From Desulfobacteraceae bacterium (GTDB lineage: Bacteria > Desulfobacterota > Desulfobacteria > Desulfobacterales > Desulfobacteraceae): a DNA stretch of 51,134 bases. The notes under the pieces are model-generated. The model ran no database searches. It was not told where the DNA came from and was given only the letters and a program-made list of their open reading frames with translations. Within the stretch, counting starts at the first letter, position 1; each line of letters begins with the position of its first letter. Below, in pieces: positions 34,436 to 43,339 of this stretch. The position numbers and the translations under genes were made by a program. The stretch spans positions 1 to 51,134 of the forward strand of contig JADGEQ010000049.1 of NCBI GenBank assembly GCA_016744295.1, written 5' to 3'.

Positions 34436-36613
34436 ATGGAACAACACGAAAAAGAAGAGACCAAAGAAAGTTTAAAGGCCTATAAAGACAGGCTTGACAC
34501 TGCTCTGAAAAATAAATTTCTGCGCACAGCCATGGATAATTTTGCCGTGGCCTACAGAACCTCCCGTAAAAATGCCTTTGCCGGCATGGATGTGGAGGGG
34601 ATAATAGCTGAGGTGGCTGAGGTTAAAGCCCAGGCCATTCAAAACAATGAAGCCCTCCTCACAGAATTTACCCAAAAAGCAGAAACAAACGGAATCCATG
34701 TGCACCTGGCAGATACGGCAGAGGATGCCAACCGCATCATCGGAGAGATTGCTCAAAAAACAGGCTCCAAACACATTGTCAAATCCAAGTCCATGACAGC
34801 CGAAGAGATCCATTTGAACCCATGGCTGGAAAATCTGGGCCTTGGGGTGACGGAAACAGATCTGGGAGAATGGATTGTCCAACTTCGCCATGAAGGTCCC
34901 TCCCACATGGTCATGCCGGCCATCCACCTGTCCCGGTTTGATGTGGCAGACCTCTTCACAGATGTCACGGGAACAGCACAGGATGCCGAGATCGAACGGT
35001 TGGTCAAGGTGGCAAGACGACAGCTGCGCAAAAAATATATGGATGCCGACATGGGAATCACCGGGGCAAACTATGCCGTTGCCCAAACCGGTACCATCGG
35101 CATTGCCACCAACGAGGGCAATGCACGACTGTGCACCACCCTTCCCAAGGTTCATGTGGCATTAATCGGGATTGACAAGCTGCTGCCCACCATCGCAGAG
35201 GCCCTGTCCATTAACCGGGTATTGTCCAAAAATGCAACGGGACAGGCCATCACCTCCTATGTGACCTGGATCACAGGCCCCAGTGAATGTAAACCTGCAA
35301 CCGGAGGCAAACGGGAGATGCACATTGTCTTTCTGGACAACGGCCGGAAAAAAATTGCCGCAGACCCTGTCTTTGCCCAGGTGCTTCAATGCGTGCGCTG
35401 CGGTGCCTGCGCCAATGTCTGTCCGGTTTACCGAATGGTGGGGGGCCACCAGCTGGGCCATGTTTATATCGGGGCTATCGGGTTGATCACCACCTACTTT
35501 TTCCACGGCAGGGAACATGCCCGGAATCTGGTCCAGAACTGCACCAATTGCGGCGCCTGCAAGGCGGTTTGCGCCGGGGGCATTGAACTGCCGAAACTCA
35601 TCAAAGAGGTCCACGCAAGAATCCAGGATGAGGAGGGCCACCCCTTAAAAAGCCTGCTGCTGGGCAAGGTTTTAAAAAACAGAAAACTTTTCCACACCCT
35701 GCTGCGTACGGCCAAGCTGGCCCAGAAACCCCTAACCCATAAAAAAGAGGGCGGAGACACCCCCTATCTGCGTCACCTGCCCATGATTTTTTCCAAGGAG
35801 CACAATTTCAGGGTATTGCCGGCCATCGCCGAGATCCCTTTCAGGGAACGATTTGAACGGCTGAACCAAATTTTTGAAAATCAAGCCATTAAAAACCCTT
35901 CCTATAAAATTGCCCTGTTCGCCGGATGTGTACAGGATTTTGTGTACCCGGAGCAGCTGGAAGCGGCCATGAAAAGTTTTACAAGGGCCAATGTCAGCGT
36001 CAGCTTTCCCATGGGACAGTCCTGTTGCGGGTTGCCTGCTCAGATGATGGGGGAAAAAGACGCTGCCCGGGATGTGGCCCTCCAGAACCTTGCCGCCTTT
36101 GAAAATGAACAGGTGGACTATATTGTTACCCTCTGTGCCTCCTGCGGGTCCCATTTAAAAAACAGCCTGCCCGACCTTGTCCAGAAGTATGCCCCAAAAA
36201 AGGCGGCCCAATTTGCCAAAAAAATCATTCCCTTCAGCCAGTTCATGAACACGGTTGTGGGGGTTGACCCCATAAAAGGCAAGGGACGCAAAACCGCCTT
36301 CCATTCCCCCTGCCATCTTTGCCGGGGGCTTGGGGTGAAACAGGCCCCCAAGGATTTAATAAATAAATCCGGGAACCGCTATGTTGCAACCCTTGAAGAA
36401 GAAACCTGCTGCGGGTTTGGGGGCAGTTTTTCAGCAAATTTTCCGGCAGTATCCCATGAGATACTCACCCAGAAACTGGCGGATGTGGAAAAATCCGGGG
36501 CGGATCTGCTGGTAACCGAATGTCCGGGATGTGTGATGCAACTTCGGGGGGGCGCCTTGAAACAGGGCAGGGACATCCGGGTGATTCATCTGTCCGAACT
36601 GTTTGATACCTGA
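34436..36613 (+). CDS. fused LutB-LutA lactate dehydrogenase Fe-S protein
   Basis: One 725-residue chain joins LutB and LutA. The LUD domain covers about 60-300 (TGANYAVAQTGTIGIATNEGNARL...LPKVHVALIGIDKL). Two 4Fe-4S motifs start near C319 (CVRCGACANVCP) and C369 (CTNCGACKAVC, with AGG in place of the usual final proline). Two CCG domains follow: FAGCVQDFVYPEQ with SCCGLPAQ (about 498-535) and FHSPCHLCRGLGV with TCCGFGG (about 622-663), which bind unusual Fe-S clusters in heterodisulfide-reductase-like proteins. GGAGG lies 10 nt before the ATG. It matches the DVU3033 type. With LutC it should form a membrane-associated L-lactate dehydrogenase feeding menaquinone or a heterodisulfide-type acceptor. 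Confidence 0.9.
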   Translation: MEQHEKEETKESLKAYKDRLDTALKNKFLRTAMDNFAVAYRTSRKNAFAGMDVEGIIAEVAEVKAQAIQNNEALLTEFTQKAETNGIHVHLADTAEDANRIIGEIAQKTGSKHIVKSKSMTAEEIHLNPWLENLGLGVTETDLGEWIVQLRHEGPSHMVMPAIHLSRFDVADLFTDVTGTAQDAEIERLVKVARRQLRKKYMDADMGITGANYAVAQTGTIGIATNEGNARLCTTLPKVHVALIGIDKLLPTIAEALSINRVLSKNATGQAITSYVTWITGPSECKPATGGKREMHIVFLDNGRKKIAADPVFAQVLQCVRCGACANVCPVYRMVGGHQLGHVYIGAIGLITTYFFHGREHARNLVQNCTNCGACKAVCAGGIELPKLIKEVHARIQDEEGHPLKSLLLGKVLKNRKLFHTLLRTAKLAQKPLTHKKEGGDTPYLRHLPMIFSKEHNFRVLPAIAEIPFRERFERLNQIFENQAIKNPSYKIALFAGCVQDFVYPEQLEAAMKSFTRANVSVSFPMGQSCCGLPAQMMGEKDAARDVALQNLAAFENEQVDYIVTLCASCGSHLKNSLPDLVQKYAPKKAAQFAKKIIPFSQFMNTVVGVDPIKGKGRKTAFHSPCHLCRGLGVKQAPKDLINKSGNRYVATLEEETCCGFGGSFSANFPAVSHEILTQKLADVEKSGADLLVTECPGCVMQLRGGALKQGRDIRVIHLSELFDT

Positions 36614-36637
36614 TCTCTCATCTCTTAAAAATAACAA

Positions 36638-36673
36638 AGGCGTTTTTCCCTGTGATACCAGGAAAAAACGCCT
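36638..36673. terminator. bidirectional terminator between lutBA and sodN
   Basis: AGGCGTTTTTCC (36638-36649) and GGAAAAAACGCCT (36661-36673) form a stem with one offset base and an 11-nt loop. The T-tracts are inside the arms. It lies between the convergent lutBA and sodN genes and can serve both. Confidence 0.65.
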
Positions 36674-36680
36674 CCCCCCT

Positions 36681-37145
36681 CTATTCCTTGTGCTCAGGAT
36701 AATAAGGCAACAATGCCTCAATGCTTTTCATCAACTTATCAGCATATTTCATATCAACATTTTGTTTCGCTTTCATGGCGGCAATAATAACCAGATGGTG
36801 TTTTTTTAACCGTTCTGCATAGCCTTTTTGATCCGGTTTGACCCGCTGGGTTAAAAAATAATCACTGATGCTGGAAATAATCTTCTGGGCATGCACCTCC
36901 TTGTTCATCACCCAACGAACCAATTGGTTTTGGGATTGTGCATCCAACTTGCCCGTCAGTTGGGCAATCAATTGCATTGACTTTTCAACGGTGACCGCAT
37001 CCTCTTTCATGGACTGAACCCTGGCGTAATCATCATAGATCCCGCAGGGGATCTGACAATGGGCCTGGGATAGTTGTGGTAAAACCAGAATACAAGAGAA
37101 GAAAATAAAGGAAATCAACAAGAGGCTTTTTTTGAAAATTTTCAT
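36681..37145 (-). CDS. sodN: exported nickel superoxide dismutase
   Basis: This 154-residue protein contains the nickel hook HCQIPCGIYDD (29-39; canonical HC-x-x-PC-G-x-Y-D), with His29, Cys30 and Cys34 as Ni ligands, followed by a helical bundle with NKEVHAQKIISSISDYFLTQRVKP. It dismutates superoxide. Residues 1-28 form a Sec signal peptide (KK, hydrophobic 8-22) ending LSQA, so cleavage after A28 would directly expose the His29 amino group that the nickel site needs. Most Ni-SODs use a propeptide cut by SodX instead, and no sodX is nearby. It is probably periplasmic. AAGGAGG precedes the ATG. It follows the DUF3786 gene by 71 bp on the same strand. Confidence 0.88.
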   Translation of the reverse strand: MKIFKKSLLLISFIFFSCILVLPQLSQAHCQIPCGIYDDYARVQSMKEDAVTVEKSMQLIAQLTGKLDAQSQNQLVRWVMNKEVHAQKIISSISDYFLTQRVKPDQKGYAERLKKHHLVIIAAMKAKQNVDMKYADKLMKSIEALLPYYPEHKE

Positions 37146-37216
37146 AATGGCTTCCTCCTTGGCTTAATTCAACCGGCAAATAGCGATCAATTCAATAACA
37201 ATCACATCAATAATGA

Positions 37217-37819
37217 TTATCTGATCACCTGTAAAATTTTTTTTGAACTATATTCTCCCACATCGGCCAGCCCATCTGTCGGAATAAATTGGTGGGCATT
37301 ATTTGAATACAGGCAGGTGACGGAAGCTGGGAAATCCTCATCCGCTTCATAAAAAATATAGCAAAGTGCTATCTTGGGCAACGGATAAACAACAAAAGAG
37401 AAATCTCCACTTGTCCCAAGAGGCGCTACCTCACCCTTCATTGCCGCCATAATTTCCGGGACAGCCTCTTTTATTTTGGCCACATGGGGGACCAACAAGT
37501 GTTCTGTATGCGTTGCAAAGGCGCCCGCATAGGGCATGCTGTCGGGAAACTCCTTAAATGCTTTTAGCGGTGCTGGAATACAGATATCGGGACAGGCATT
37601 CAGGGCATAAAGAGAGATTAAAATACCCAACACAGAAGAGTGGGCTGAATCGCCAAGCAAAACCCCCTGGGGTTCAATCGTACAGGTTTCGCCAAAGGCA
37701 TCAAAAACAAACCGGTCTCCATTTTGTTCTCCCGGAAGATTTTTTGCAAGATCTTTTGGTAAATTTGCATAGAGCGTCTTCAGATTCGCCTGAACAATTT
37801 CTCCATAATTGTCTGTCAT
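37217..37819 (-). CDS. DUF3786 protein
   Basis: This 200-residue protein shows the DUF3786 pattern: FDAFGETCTIEPQG, then LGILISLYALNACP and PAPLKAFKEFPDSMPYAGAF, then PEIMAAMKGE and FSFVVYPLPKIALCYIFYEADEDFPASVTCLYSNNAHQFIPTDGLADVGEY. No signal peptide is present, so it is cytoplasmic. DUF3786 is widespread in anaerobes and its function is not known to me. A good ribosome-binding site (GGAGGT) precedes the ATG. Its position 71 bp before sodN on the same strand suggests a shared transcript, but not a shared function by itself. Confidence 0.68.
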   Translation of the reverse strand: MTDNYGEIVQANLKTLYANLPKDLAKNLPGEQNGDRFVFDAFGETCTIEPQGVLLGDSAHSSVLGILISLYALNACPDICIPAPLKAFKEFPDSMPYAGAFATHTEHLLVPHVAKIKEAVPEIMAAMKGEVAPLGTSGDFSFVVYPLPKIALCYIFYEADEDFPASVTCLYSNNAHQFIPTDGLADVGEYSSKKILQVIR

Positions 37820-38091
37820 TTTTTACCTCCGAAAGGTTTTGTAACGATTTCATCAAAAGAAACGATAACAGCGACAAAGCAAATTTAATCATTTTTCCTC
37901 TTCTTAACTACCCGTTGATCAATCCGGTTGGTTGCTGTGGAATTTATTCTTTACCGTTAAACACAAGCGCCATAACAACAATCCTTAAAAAAAGAGAATC
38001 TGTATCTTTTCTCTTTCATAAGATGATAATTAGTATATAAGAGATGAAAAGTGTATCATTATTTTATTTTTAGATCCCCGAAAGGACACCA

Positions 38092-38676
38092 ATGACCCTA
38101 TTCAGCAAAGAAACCGAATTTCAGGATGAAACCTTTAGTAAGTTAGATCTGGAAAATAAAATAATATCCCACAAATTTTTTTTTGACTGCGTTTTTAAAA
38201 ATTGTAACTTTTCATATGCAAATTTTCAATCTTCTCTTTTTGAAGACTGCTTTTTTTTAAATTGTAATTTTTCTTTAACCAAAATGCTTAAGGCACAAAT
38301 TCGCGGGGTTGTTTTTGACAGTTGCAAAATCATTGGCGTCGATTTTACAAAATGTGACACATTGATAATGGAGTTTTCCATCGAAGAGTCCACCATAAAA
38401 AACTGTATTTTTTCGGATCTCTGTCTACGAAAAACCAAGCTCTATAAATCCGATTTAATTGAATGCGATTTTGTTAATACCGATCTTTCAGAAACCAATC
38501 TTTTTGAATCAAATTTCTCAGGATCACTTTTCCACAACACAAATTTAATGGGGGCAAATTTGATAAATTGCGCCAACTACAATATTGATCCACTTAAAAA
38601 TAATATAAAAAAAGCAAAATTTTCTTTGCCGGAAGCATTATCATTACTTAATTTTTTTGAGATTACGATTCAATAA
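38092..38676 (+). CDS. pentapeptide-repeat protein, Qnr-like C-terminus
   Basis: About 25 pentapeptide units with A(D/N)LxX pattern, from about residue 28 (FDCVFKNCNFSYANF...) to 160 (LFESNFSGSLFHNTNLMGANL), form a right-handed quadrilateral beta-helix. The C-terminal segment NYNIDPLKNNIKKAKFSLPEALSLLNFFEI resembles the dimerisation tail of Qnr/MfpA-type DNA-mimic proteins that protect gyrase; this is resemblance, not proof of that role. The gene is clearly more AT-rich than its neighbours, with many TTT and AAT codons, which points to horizontal transfer. It is flanked by divergent (DUF3786) and convergent (AfsR-like) genes. Confidence 0.85.
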   Translation: MTLFSKETEFQDETFSKLDLENKIISHKFFFDCVFKNCNFSYANFQSSLFEDCFFLNCNFSLTKMLKAQIRGVVFDSCKIIGVDFTKCDTLIMEFSIEESTIKNCIFSDLCLRKTKLYKSDLIECDFVNTDLSETNLFESNFSGSLFHNTNLMGANLINCANYNIDPLKNNIKKAKFSLPEALSLLNFFEITIQ

Positions 38677-38749
38677 AAAAATTGCCCTGGGTCAAAGATC
38701 TTGCAAACAAGTGACGGTATCTTCAACCGTGCTGACCCCGGCTAAAATT

Positions 38750-41700
38750 TTAATAATTTCCCAGATCCCAGGCCCCTTTGAATTTTTCCGGCAGCATTCT
38801 GGACTCAAGCCGGGACAAAATGATTTCAGGAAGCTTCCAGGTATTGAAGAGCCCTGACGGGCGGCTTGGGTGATAAAAGAGAATGCTCAACAACTCGCAG
38901 GCCCCCTCATCCTCCCCGATCCGTTCAAAAACCGCGGCCCTAGCCAGAAGCAACAGGGTTTTTAACTGCGTTTTATGAACGCTTACCCCCCATTTTTCAG
39001 CCAGTTTCAAATGGCTTTGGGCAAGAGAGATATCTTTTTTTAAACAGGCCCAGAACACCATGCCCAGATGGGTCGTAAAGTCTGACACCCCGATTTTTAA
39101 AACTTTTTCAAGAAAAATACCGCCATCCAAATTGTTGGCAGCAACAAGGGCAAGCCCCTTCAGGGCGCAGGCTCTCTGATATCCTGCCAGGGCCAACCCA
39201 GGATCCTCTGACATTGCCAGCACCTGATCAGCAAGAAAAATGGACTGGGTGATATCACCTTTCAAAAAAGATAGCAAGGCCCGTTCTTCCAGGGTTGTCA
39301 CGATTCCCAGAGGTGCACAGATTCTTTTAAAAGCCGCATCCGCTTGTTCCAGGTAGACCTTAGCCGTTTCCAGATTTCCCGAGCACAAATGTGCAGACCC
39401 CAGGTTACCGAGTGACCAGGCCGTTTTAATGGAATCCCCAAGCCGGATACCAATTTTGTGACTCTGGCTGAACTTCACTATTGCCTGGTCCATATTGTCA
39501 AGGACACGCAAACAGGTTCCCATACGAATGGTCACCCAGAAAGACGCCTCAATCTCCGGGTCTGCCTTAAGGCTCAGTCCATAAAATCGAATGGCCCGGG
39601 TGTACAGAGCCCGGCCCTGGGCAATGGCACCCAGAAGCAAGAACATCACAGCCCGGGTCCGTGTATCTTTTATTGATTTTCTCAACCATGATTGGGCTGT
39701 TTTTTCAATCTCCAGGACATCAGGGGGAAGGGAAAAACCAGAGGCCTGCATGTCAAACCAGCACAGGAGAATCATCCCGAAACCCGGGCCAGAATCTGGG
39801 GTGCAAACACCCATAACCAACTCTTTGGCCGGTCTAAAAAAGGCTTCACCTTCGTGATAACGGGTGTGCATGTCAAAATAAAGGTAGATCCCCCGGACAG
39901 AATGTCCCAGAGACAAAAAATCTCTCTGGGCCACGGCCCTGTACCAGGCCTGGCAGATATTGGCAAAATCACCATCCATTTCCCCCCGGCAGGCCAGCAT
40001 CCCCTTACCGATCAATCGGGTGCTATTTTCATGGGCCAAATTCAGATAATACCTTTTATGGGCATCCATCATCTTTTCCATGAGACAAAGGCGGGTAAGC
40101 CCTTCCCTTCCATATTGCCGCAGAAGCGAATGAATTTCAAACCACCCGGTTTTTGGATCGACTTTTATCATGGATTTTCGTACCAACATGGCGGTCAGAT
40201 TTGCAGCAGCATCTTTTGGCATGCCGACCACGCCACCCAGGGCGTCCAGGGTAAACCCGTCTTTAAATACCGCAAGTTTCAGAAAAAGGTTTTTTTCATC
40301 TGCCGGCAATTGGCTCCAGGAGGCATCAAACACCGCCTGCATACTCTTGTGGCAGGATGGAAAATCGTGAATCCCGGCCTTCAGAAAATCCAGGCGCTCA
40401 ACAATCCCGTCCGCAATCAAGTCGGGGGGCAAAACATCTGCCCACCCGGCCGCCAATATAAGGGCAAGGGGCATTCCACCGGTCAGGTCACAGATCCGGG
40501 CAATCCCGGGAAAATTTTGGGCGCTCAATTTCAAATCCGGGCTGACCATCCTGGCAATGGAGAGAAAAAGTGTTACTGCATCATAGGTTTCTGCAGTCGT
40601 CAGCAATTTTCTGCCATCATTTATGGGCGGTGACACGCCCGGGCACAAAAGACCGGAAAGGGGAAAAAGATGCTCTCTTTTGAGCATTAATCGAGTTCTT
40701 GAGGTAACCATAATCTTGAGACCCGGGGCCTGGTTCAGCATTTGTGACACAAGCCCTCTCGCCCGGGTCAGGTGCTCAAAATTGTCCAGCACAACAAGGG
40801 TTTTTCCAGGACCCAGAAAATCCATCACCTGCTTTAGGGGATCGATTTGTCCACCACTACTGAGCCCAAAGATCCTTGCCAGGCAGGCCACCATGGATTC
40901 TGTTGAAGAGAGACCGGCAAGGGGAATAAAAAAAACTCTCTGGGAAAACTGATCTGCCAATGCGGATGCAGCTTCCACTGCCAGACGGGTCTTGCCGATT
41001 CCCCCGGGTCCGGTAAGGGTTAAAAGCCTTATCTTTGGATCTATCATCCGGCCCATCAGAGCATTTATATCCTCTTTTCTTCCCACAAACGGGGTGGATT
41101 GTGCCGGTAAATTCATCTTTACCGGGAAAAAAGAAGGAGAAGCATCATGAAAGGAAGTTTTAATTTTTGTTGCCAGGGCAGTGGTCTTTTCGTGGGGCTG
41201 AACATCAAGTTCCCTTTGGAGCAGGTCTTTACATTTTTCATATTGGCGGAGGGCATTCCCTGACTGGCCGTTTTTCCGGTATGCCAGGATGAGTTGCCGG
41301 TGGGCGGCTTCGTTCAGAGAATCCAACCCAACCCAGTTTCTGGCATGGGTGACAGCCCCGGGAAAATCCATTTGGGACATGCATTTGTCTGCCAGACGTT
41401 CCCTTACCCCAATTGCCTCCCGGCAAAGTTCCTCGGACTGGTCAAACTGCCAGTCCTCAAAATCAGGGGCCTCACCAATGCTGAATCCGGCCATAAACTT
41501 ATTTTGATAAATTTCGGCCGCCTTTTCCAGGGCTGCCATGGCATCAACGCCCCCAACCGACTGGGCAATAAGCTGTCGAAACCCTGTCACATCAACCCAG
41601 AGATCTTCATGGGGGGCAAATTCGATCATATCCCTGTCAATCTTCAGCCAGAATTTTCCCAGGGCGTTTGTCATCACACTAAGGGTTCTCCGAAGGGAGG

Positions 41701-41884
41701 CCCTTGACTTATCCCGGTCATATTCAGGCCAGAACAGATCTGCCAAATGTTCCCTGGAATGGGGGATGCCGGTTAGGGTAAGATAGGCTGCCAGAGCAAC
41801 AGCTTTACGTCGTCCAACCTTGACGGGTGACCCATTCAACCTAAAACAGGGGGGCCCTAAAAAGTAAAATTTTAACTCCGTCAT
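38750..41884 (-). CDS. AfsR/SARP-like BTAD regulator with STAND NTPase (1044 aa)
   Basis: This is a large transcription regulator. An N-terminal winged-helix of OmpR/PhoB type (about 5-92) and a bacterial transcriptional activation domain (about 98-240) resemble SARP/AfsR proteins. The NTPase module has Walker A GPGGIGKT (292-299), Walker B KTLVVLDNFEHL and a sensor region TSRTRLMLKREHLFPL, as in STAND ATPases. The rest (about 640-1020) is helical, TPR-like, and probably senses partners or ligands. STAND regulators usually act as ATP-gated switches. The ribosome-binding site GGAGG lies 11 nt before the ATG. It is divergent from the EamA-DUF169 operon, the likely target. Such regulators are typical of actinomycetes. 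Confidence 0.88.
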   Translation of the reverse strand: MTELKFYFLGPPCFRLNGSPVKVGRRKAVALAAYLTLTGIPHSREHLADLFWPEYDRDKSRASLRRTLSVMTNALGKFWLKIDRDMIEFAPHEDLWVDVTGFRQLIAQSVGGVDAMAALEKAAEIYQNKFMAGFSIGEAPDFEDWQFDQSEELCREAIGVRERLADKCMSQMDFPGAVTHARNWVGLDSLNEAAHRQLILAYRKNGQSGNALRQYEKCKDLLQRELDVQPHEKTTALATKIKTSFHDASPSFFPVKMNLPAQSTPFVGRKEDINALMGRMIDPKIRLLTLTGPGGIGKTRLAVEAASALADQFSQRVFFIPLAGLSSTESMVACLARIFGLSSGGQIDPLKQVMDFLGPGKTLVVLDNFEHLTRARGLVSQMLNQAPGLKIMVTSRTRLMLKREHLFPLSGLLCPGVSPPINDGRKLLTTAETYDAVTLFLSIARMVSPDLKLSAQNFPGIARICDLTGGMPLALILAAGWADVLPPDLIADGIVERLDFLKAGIHDFPSCHKSMQAVFDASWSQLPADEKNLFLKLAVFKDGFTLDALGGVVGMPKDAAANLTAMLVRKSMIKVDPKTGWFEIHSLLRQYGREGLTRLCLMEKMMDAHKRYYLNLAHENSTRLIGKGMLACRGEMDGDFANICQAWYRAVAQRDFLSLGHSVRGIYLYFDMHTRYHEGEAFFRPAKELVMGVCTPDSGPGFGMILLCWFDMQASGFSLPPDVLEIEKTAQSWLRKSIKDTRTRAVMFLLLGAIAQGRALYTRAIRFYGLSLKADPEIEASFWVTIRMGTCLRVLDNMDQAIVKFSQSHKIGIRLGDSIKTAWSLGNLGSAHLCSGNLETAKVYLEQADAAFKRICAPLGIVTTLEERALLSFLKGDITQSIFLADQVLAMSEDPGLALAGYQRACALKGLALVAANNLDGGIFLEKVLKIGVSDFTTHLGMVFWACLKKDISLAQSHLKLAEKWGVSVHKTQLKTLLLLARAAVFERIGEDEGACELLSILFYHPSRPSGLFNTWKLPEIILSRLESRMLPEKFKGAWDLGNY

Positions 41885-42049
41885 AGTGATTTTTTCCTCC
41901 GGGGCCTATGTATCTTAAAACATAAAATATTTCAATTTTTTATTGATCACGCCTTTTGGAATCCTTTCGGGGACGGTTTGGGGACGATGATCCATTATAC
42001 TTGGTTTCAACAGCACAACCTGTTTTTATTCAGCCAAAGGAGAACGATT

Positions 42050-42460
42050 ATGAAAACCTGGATATTGCCTGCATCTGTGACACTTATCTGCTGGGGGTTA
42101 TGGGGATTTATTCCCAAGATCACCACCCGATATATCAGCCCCATGAGTGCCATGATCTATGAATCCCTGGGAGCCCTCATGGTTGGGGGAATTGTCCTTG
42201 TTCTCATTGATTTTCGGCCCGAGGTCCACATGAAGGGAATCTGCCTGGCCATTGCAACGGGCATGCTCGGATTAACAGGGGGTCTGGGTTTTCTGTTTGC
42301 TGTTAAATCAGGAAAGGTATCTGTTGTGGCCATGTTCACCTCCCTGTCTCCCTTGATCACCATCGCTCTTGGGTACCTGATATTAAAAGAACCCCTGACC
42401 ATAAAAGAGGGGTTGGGGATTCTGAGTGCCTTTGCTGCAATTTTCTTTTTTACCATTTAA
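42050..42460 (+). CDS. single-EamA-domain membrane transporter
   Basis: This 136-residue protein has about five hydrophobic segments (about 3-21, 32-52, 60-82, 88-110, 116-135) and ends with PLITIALGYLILKEPLTIKEGLGILSAFAAIFFF, the hallmark end of an EamA (DMT superfamily) domain. It has one EamA unit instead of the usual two, so it probably works as a dimer, like EmrE-size transporters. The start at 42050 is set by AAAGGAG 7 nt before ATG; an upstream in-frame ATG has no site. The substrate is unknown. It is the first gene of a pair with DUF169 and divergent from the AfsR-like regulator. Confidence 0.8.
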   Translation: MKTWILPASVTLICWGLWGFIPKITTRYISPMSAMIYESLGALMVGGIVLVLIDFRPEVHMKGICLAIATGMLGLTGGLGFLFAVKSGKVSVVAMFTSLSPLITIALGYLILKEPLTIKEGLGILSAFAAIFFFTI

Positions 42461-42476
42461 TATATGAGGAGAAACA

Positions 42477-43274
42477 ATGAATAAAAATACCATCCATAAT
42501 TCCATGGTCCGGGACACTGAAATCTTCCTGACAGCACTGGGACTTACCGAAGAACCCATGGGTATTTTCTATACCCAAAACAAACCTGCCAAAGGACTCT
42601 GCCCCAAACCCCAAACCCCTCTATGCGATCTGTCCAGAAAATCCAACAGCGAAATAAACTGGAATTCATGTGTTCTGGGCAAAGTCAGACGGGCCCGCCG
42701 GGAAAAAACAGCTGCCTATTTTGACCAGGAACATTACGGCTGCCTTGGGGGGGCATTTTTCATGGGATTCAAACCCCATTATGAATCCTTTGAACCTGCC
42801 CTTCTCTCAACGGGAATACCCGGCAAAATGACAGGGGAGTACTATGTTGATTCTCCTGAAACAGGACGGCTGTTCTACGAGGGGTTCGAACCGCCCAAAG
42901 CCTCGGGCCCGGTGCTTGTCATCCAACCCTTGAGTTTATTTACAAAGGATCAGGAACCGGAAATCGTGGTATTCTTTCCCAACCGAGACACCATGATCGG
43001 CCTGAACGCCTTGACAACCTTTCTGACCCAAGCCCCCGACGCGGTCCAAATGCCTTTTGGTATGGGCTGCTGCACAATGATCTCCTGGCCGAGAAAGCTT
43101 CTGGCCCAGGGTAAAAATCAGGCTGTGATCGGCGGGTTTGATCTCAATTGTATAAAATATTTAAAAAAAGGAGAAATGACCTATTCGGTTCCCTTTGCAC
43201 TTTTTAAGGCAATGCTGGAGCACTGGCCAAACAGTGCCCTGGGAACCCGGGCCTGGAAACGGTTAAACAAATAG
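42477..43274 (+). CDS. DUF169 protein
   Basis: This 265-residue protein matches DUF169: LGLTEEPMGIFYT at 20-32, LGGAFFMGFKP, a LVIQPLSLF segment, VVFFPNRDTMIGLNALTTFLTQAPDAVQMPFGMGCCTMISWPRKLLAQGKNQAVIGGFDL (about 160-220), and YSVPFALFKAMLEH near the end. Several cysteines (C42, C50 region, CCTM) could bind metal or a cofactor. DUF169 is common in anaerobes and I know of no proven function. It follows the EamA gene by 16 bp with a good GAGGAG site, so both are one transcript. Confidence 0.85.
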   Translation: MNKNTIHNSMVRDTEIFLTALGLTEEPMGIFYTQNKPAKGLCPKPQTPLCDLSRKSNSEINWNSCVLGKVRRARREKTAAYFDQEHYGCLGGAFFMGFKPHYESFEPALLSTGIPGKMTGEYYVDSPETGRLFYEGFEPPKASGPVLVIQPLSLFTKDQEPEIVVFFPNRDTMIGLNALTTFLTQAPDAVQMPFGMGCCTMISWPRKLLAQGKNQAVIGGFDLNCIKYLKKGEMTYSVPFALFKAMLEHWPNSALGTRAWKRLNK

Positions 43275-43283
43275 CCTCAGGAT

Positions 43284-43312
43284 ACCGGGTATGGCAGGAA
43301 CCCATACCCGGT
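43284..43312. terminator. GC-rich hairpin between convergent DUF169 and radical SAM genes
   Basis: ACCGGGTATGG (43284-43294) and CCATACCCGGT (43302-43312) form a perfect 11-bp stem with a 7-nt loop. It begins 9 nt after the DUF169 stop codon. No T-run follows on either strand, so it may be a Rho-assisted terminator or 3'-end protector. Confidence 0.5.
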
Positions 43313-43339
43313 TACATGAAAAAAGTTACATGAAAAAAT

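Noticed and set aside
39692..40633. 313-codon plus-strand frame opposite the AfsR-like gene
   Set aside because: Antisense shadow; no domains, while the minus strand encodes intact Walker motifs.
43284..43312. Rho-independent terminator with U-run
   Set aside because: The stem is strong but no T-tract follows on either strand; kept only as a hairpin.
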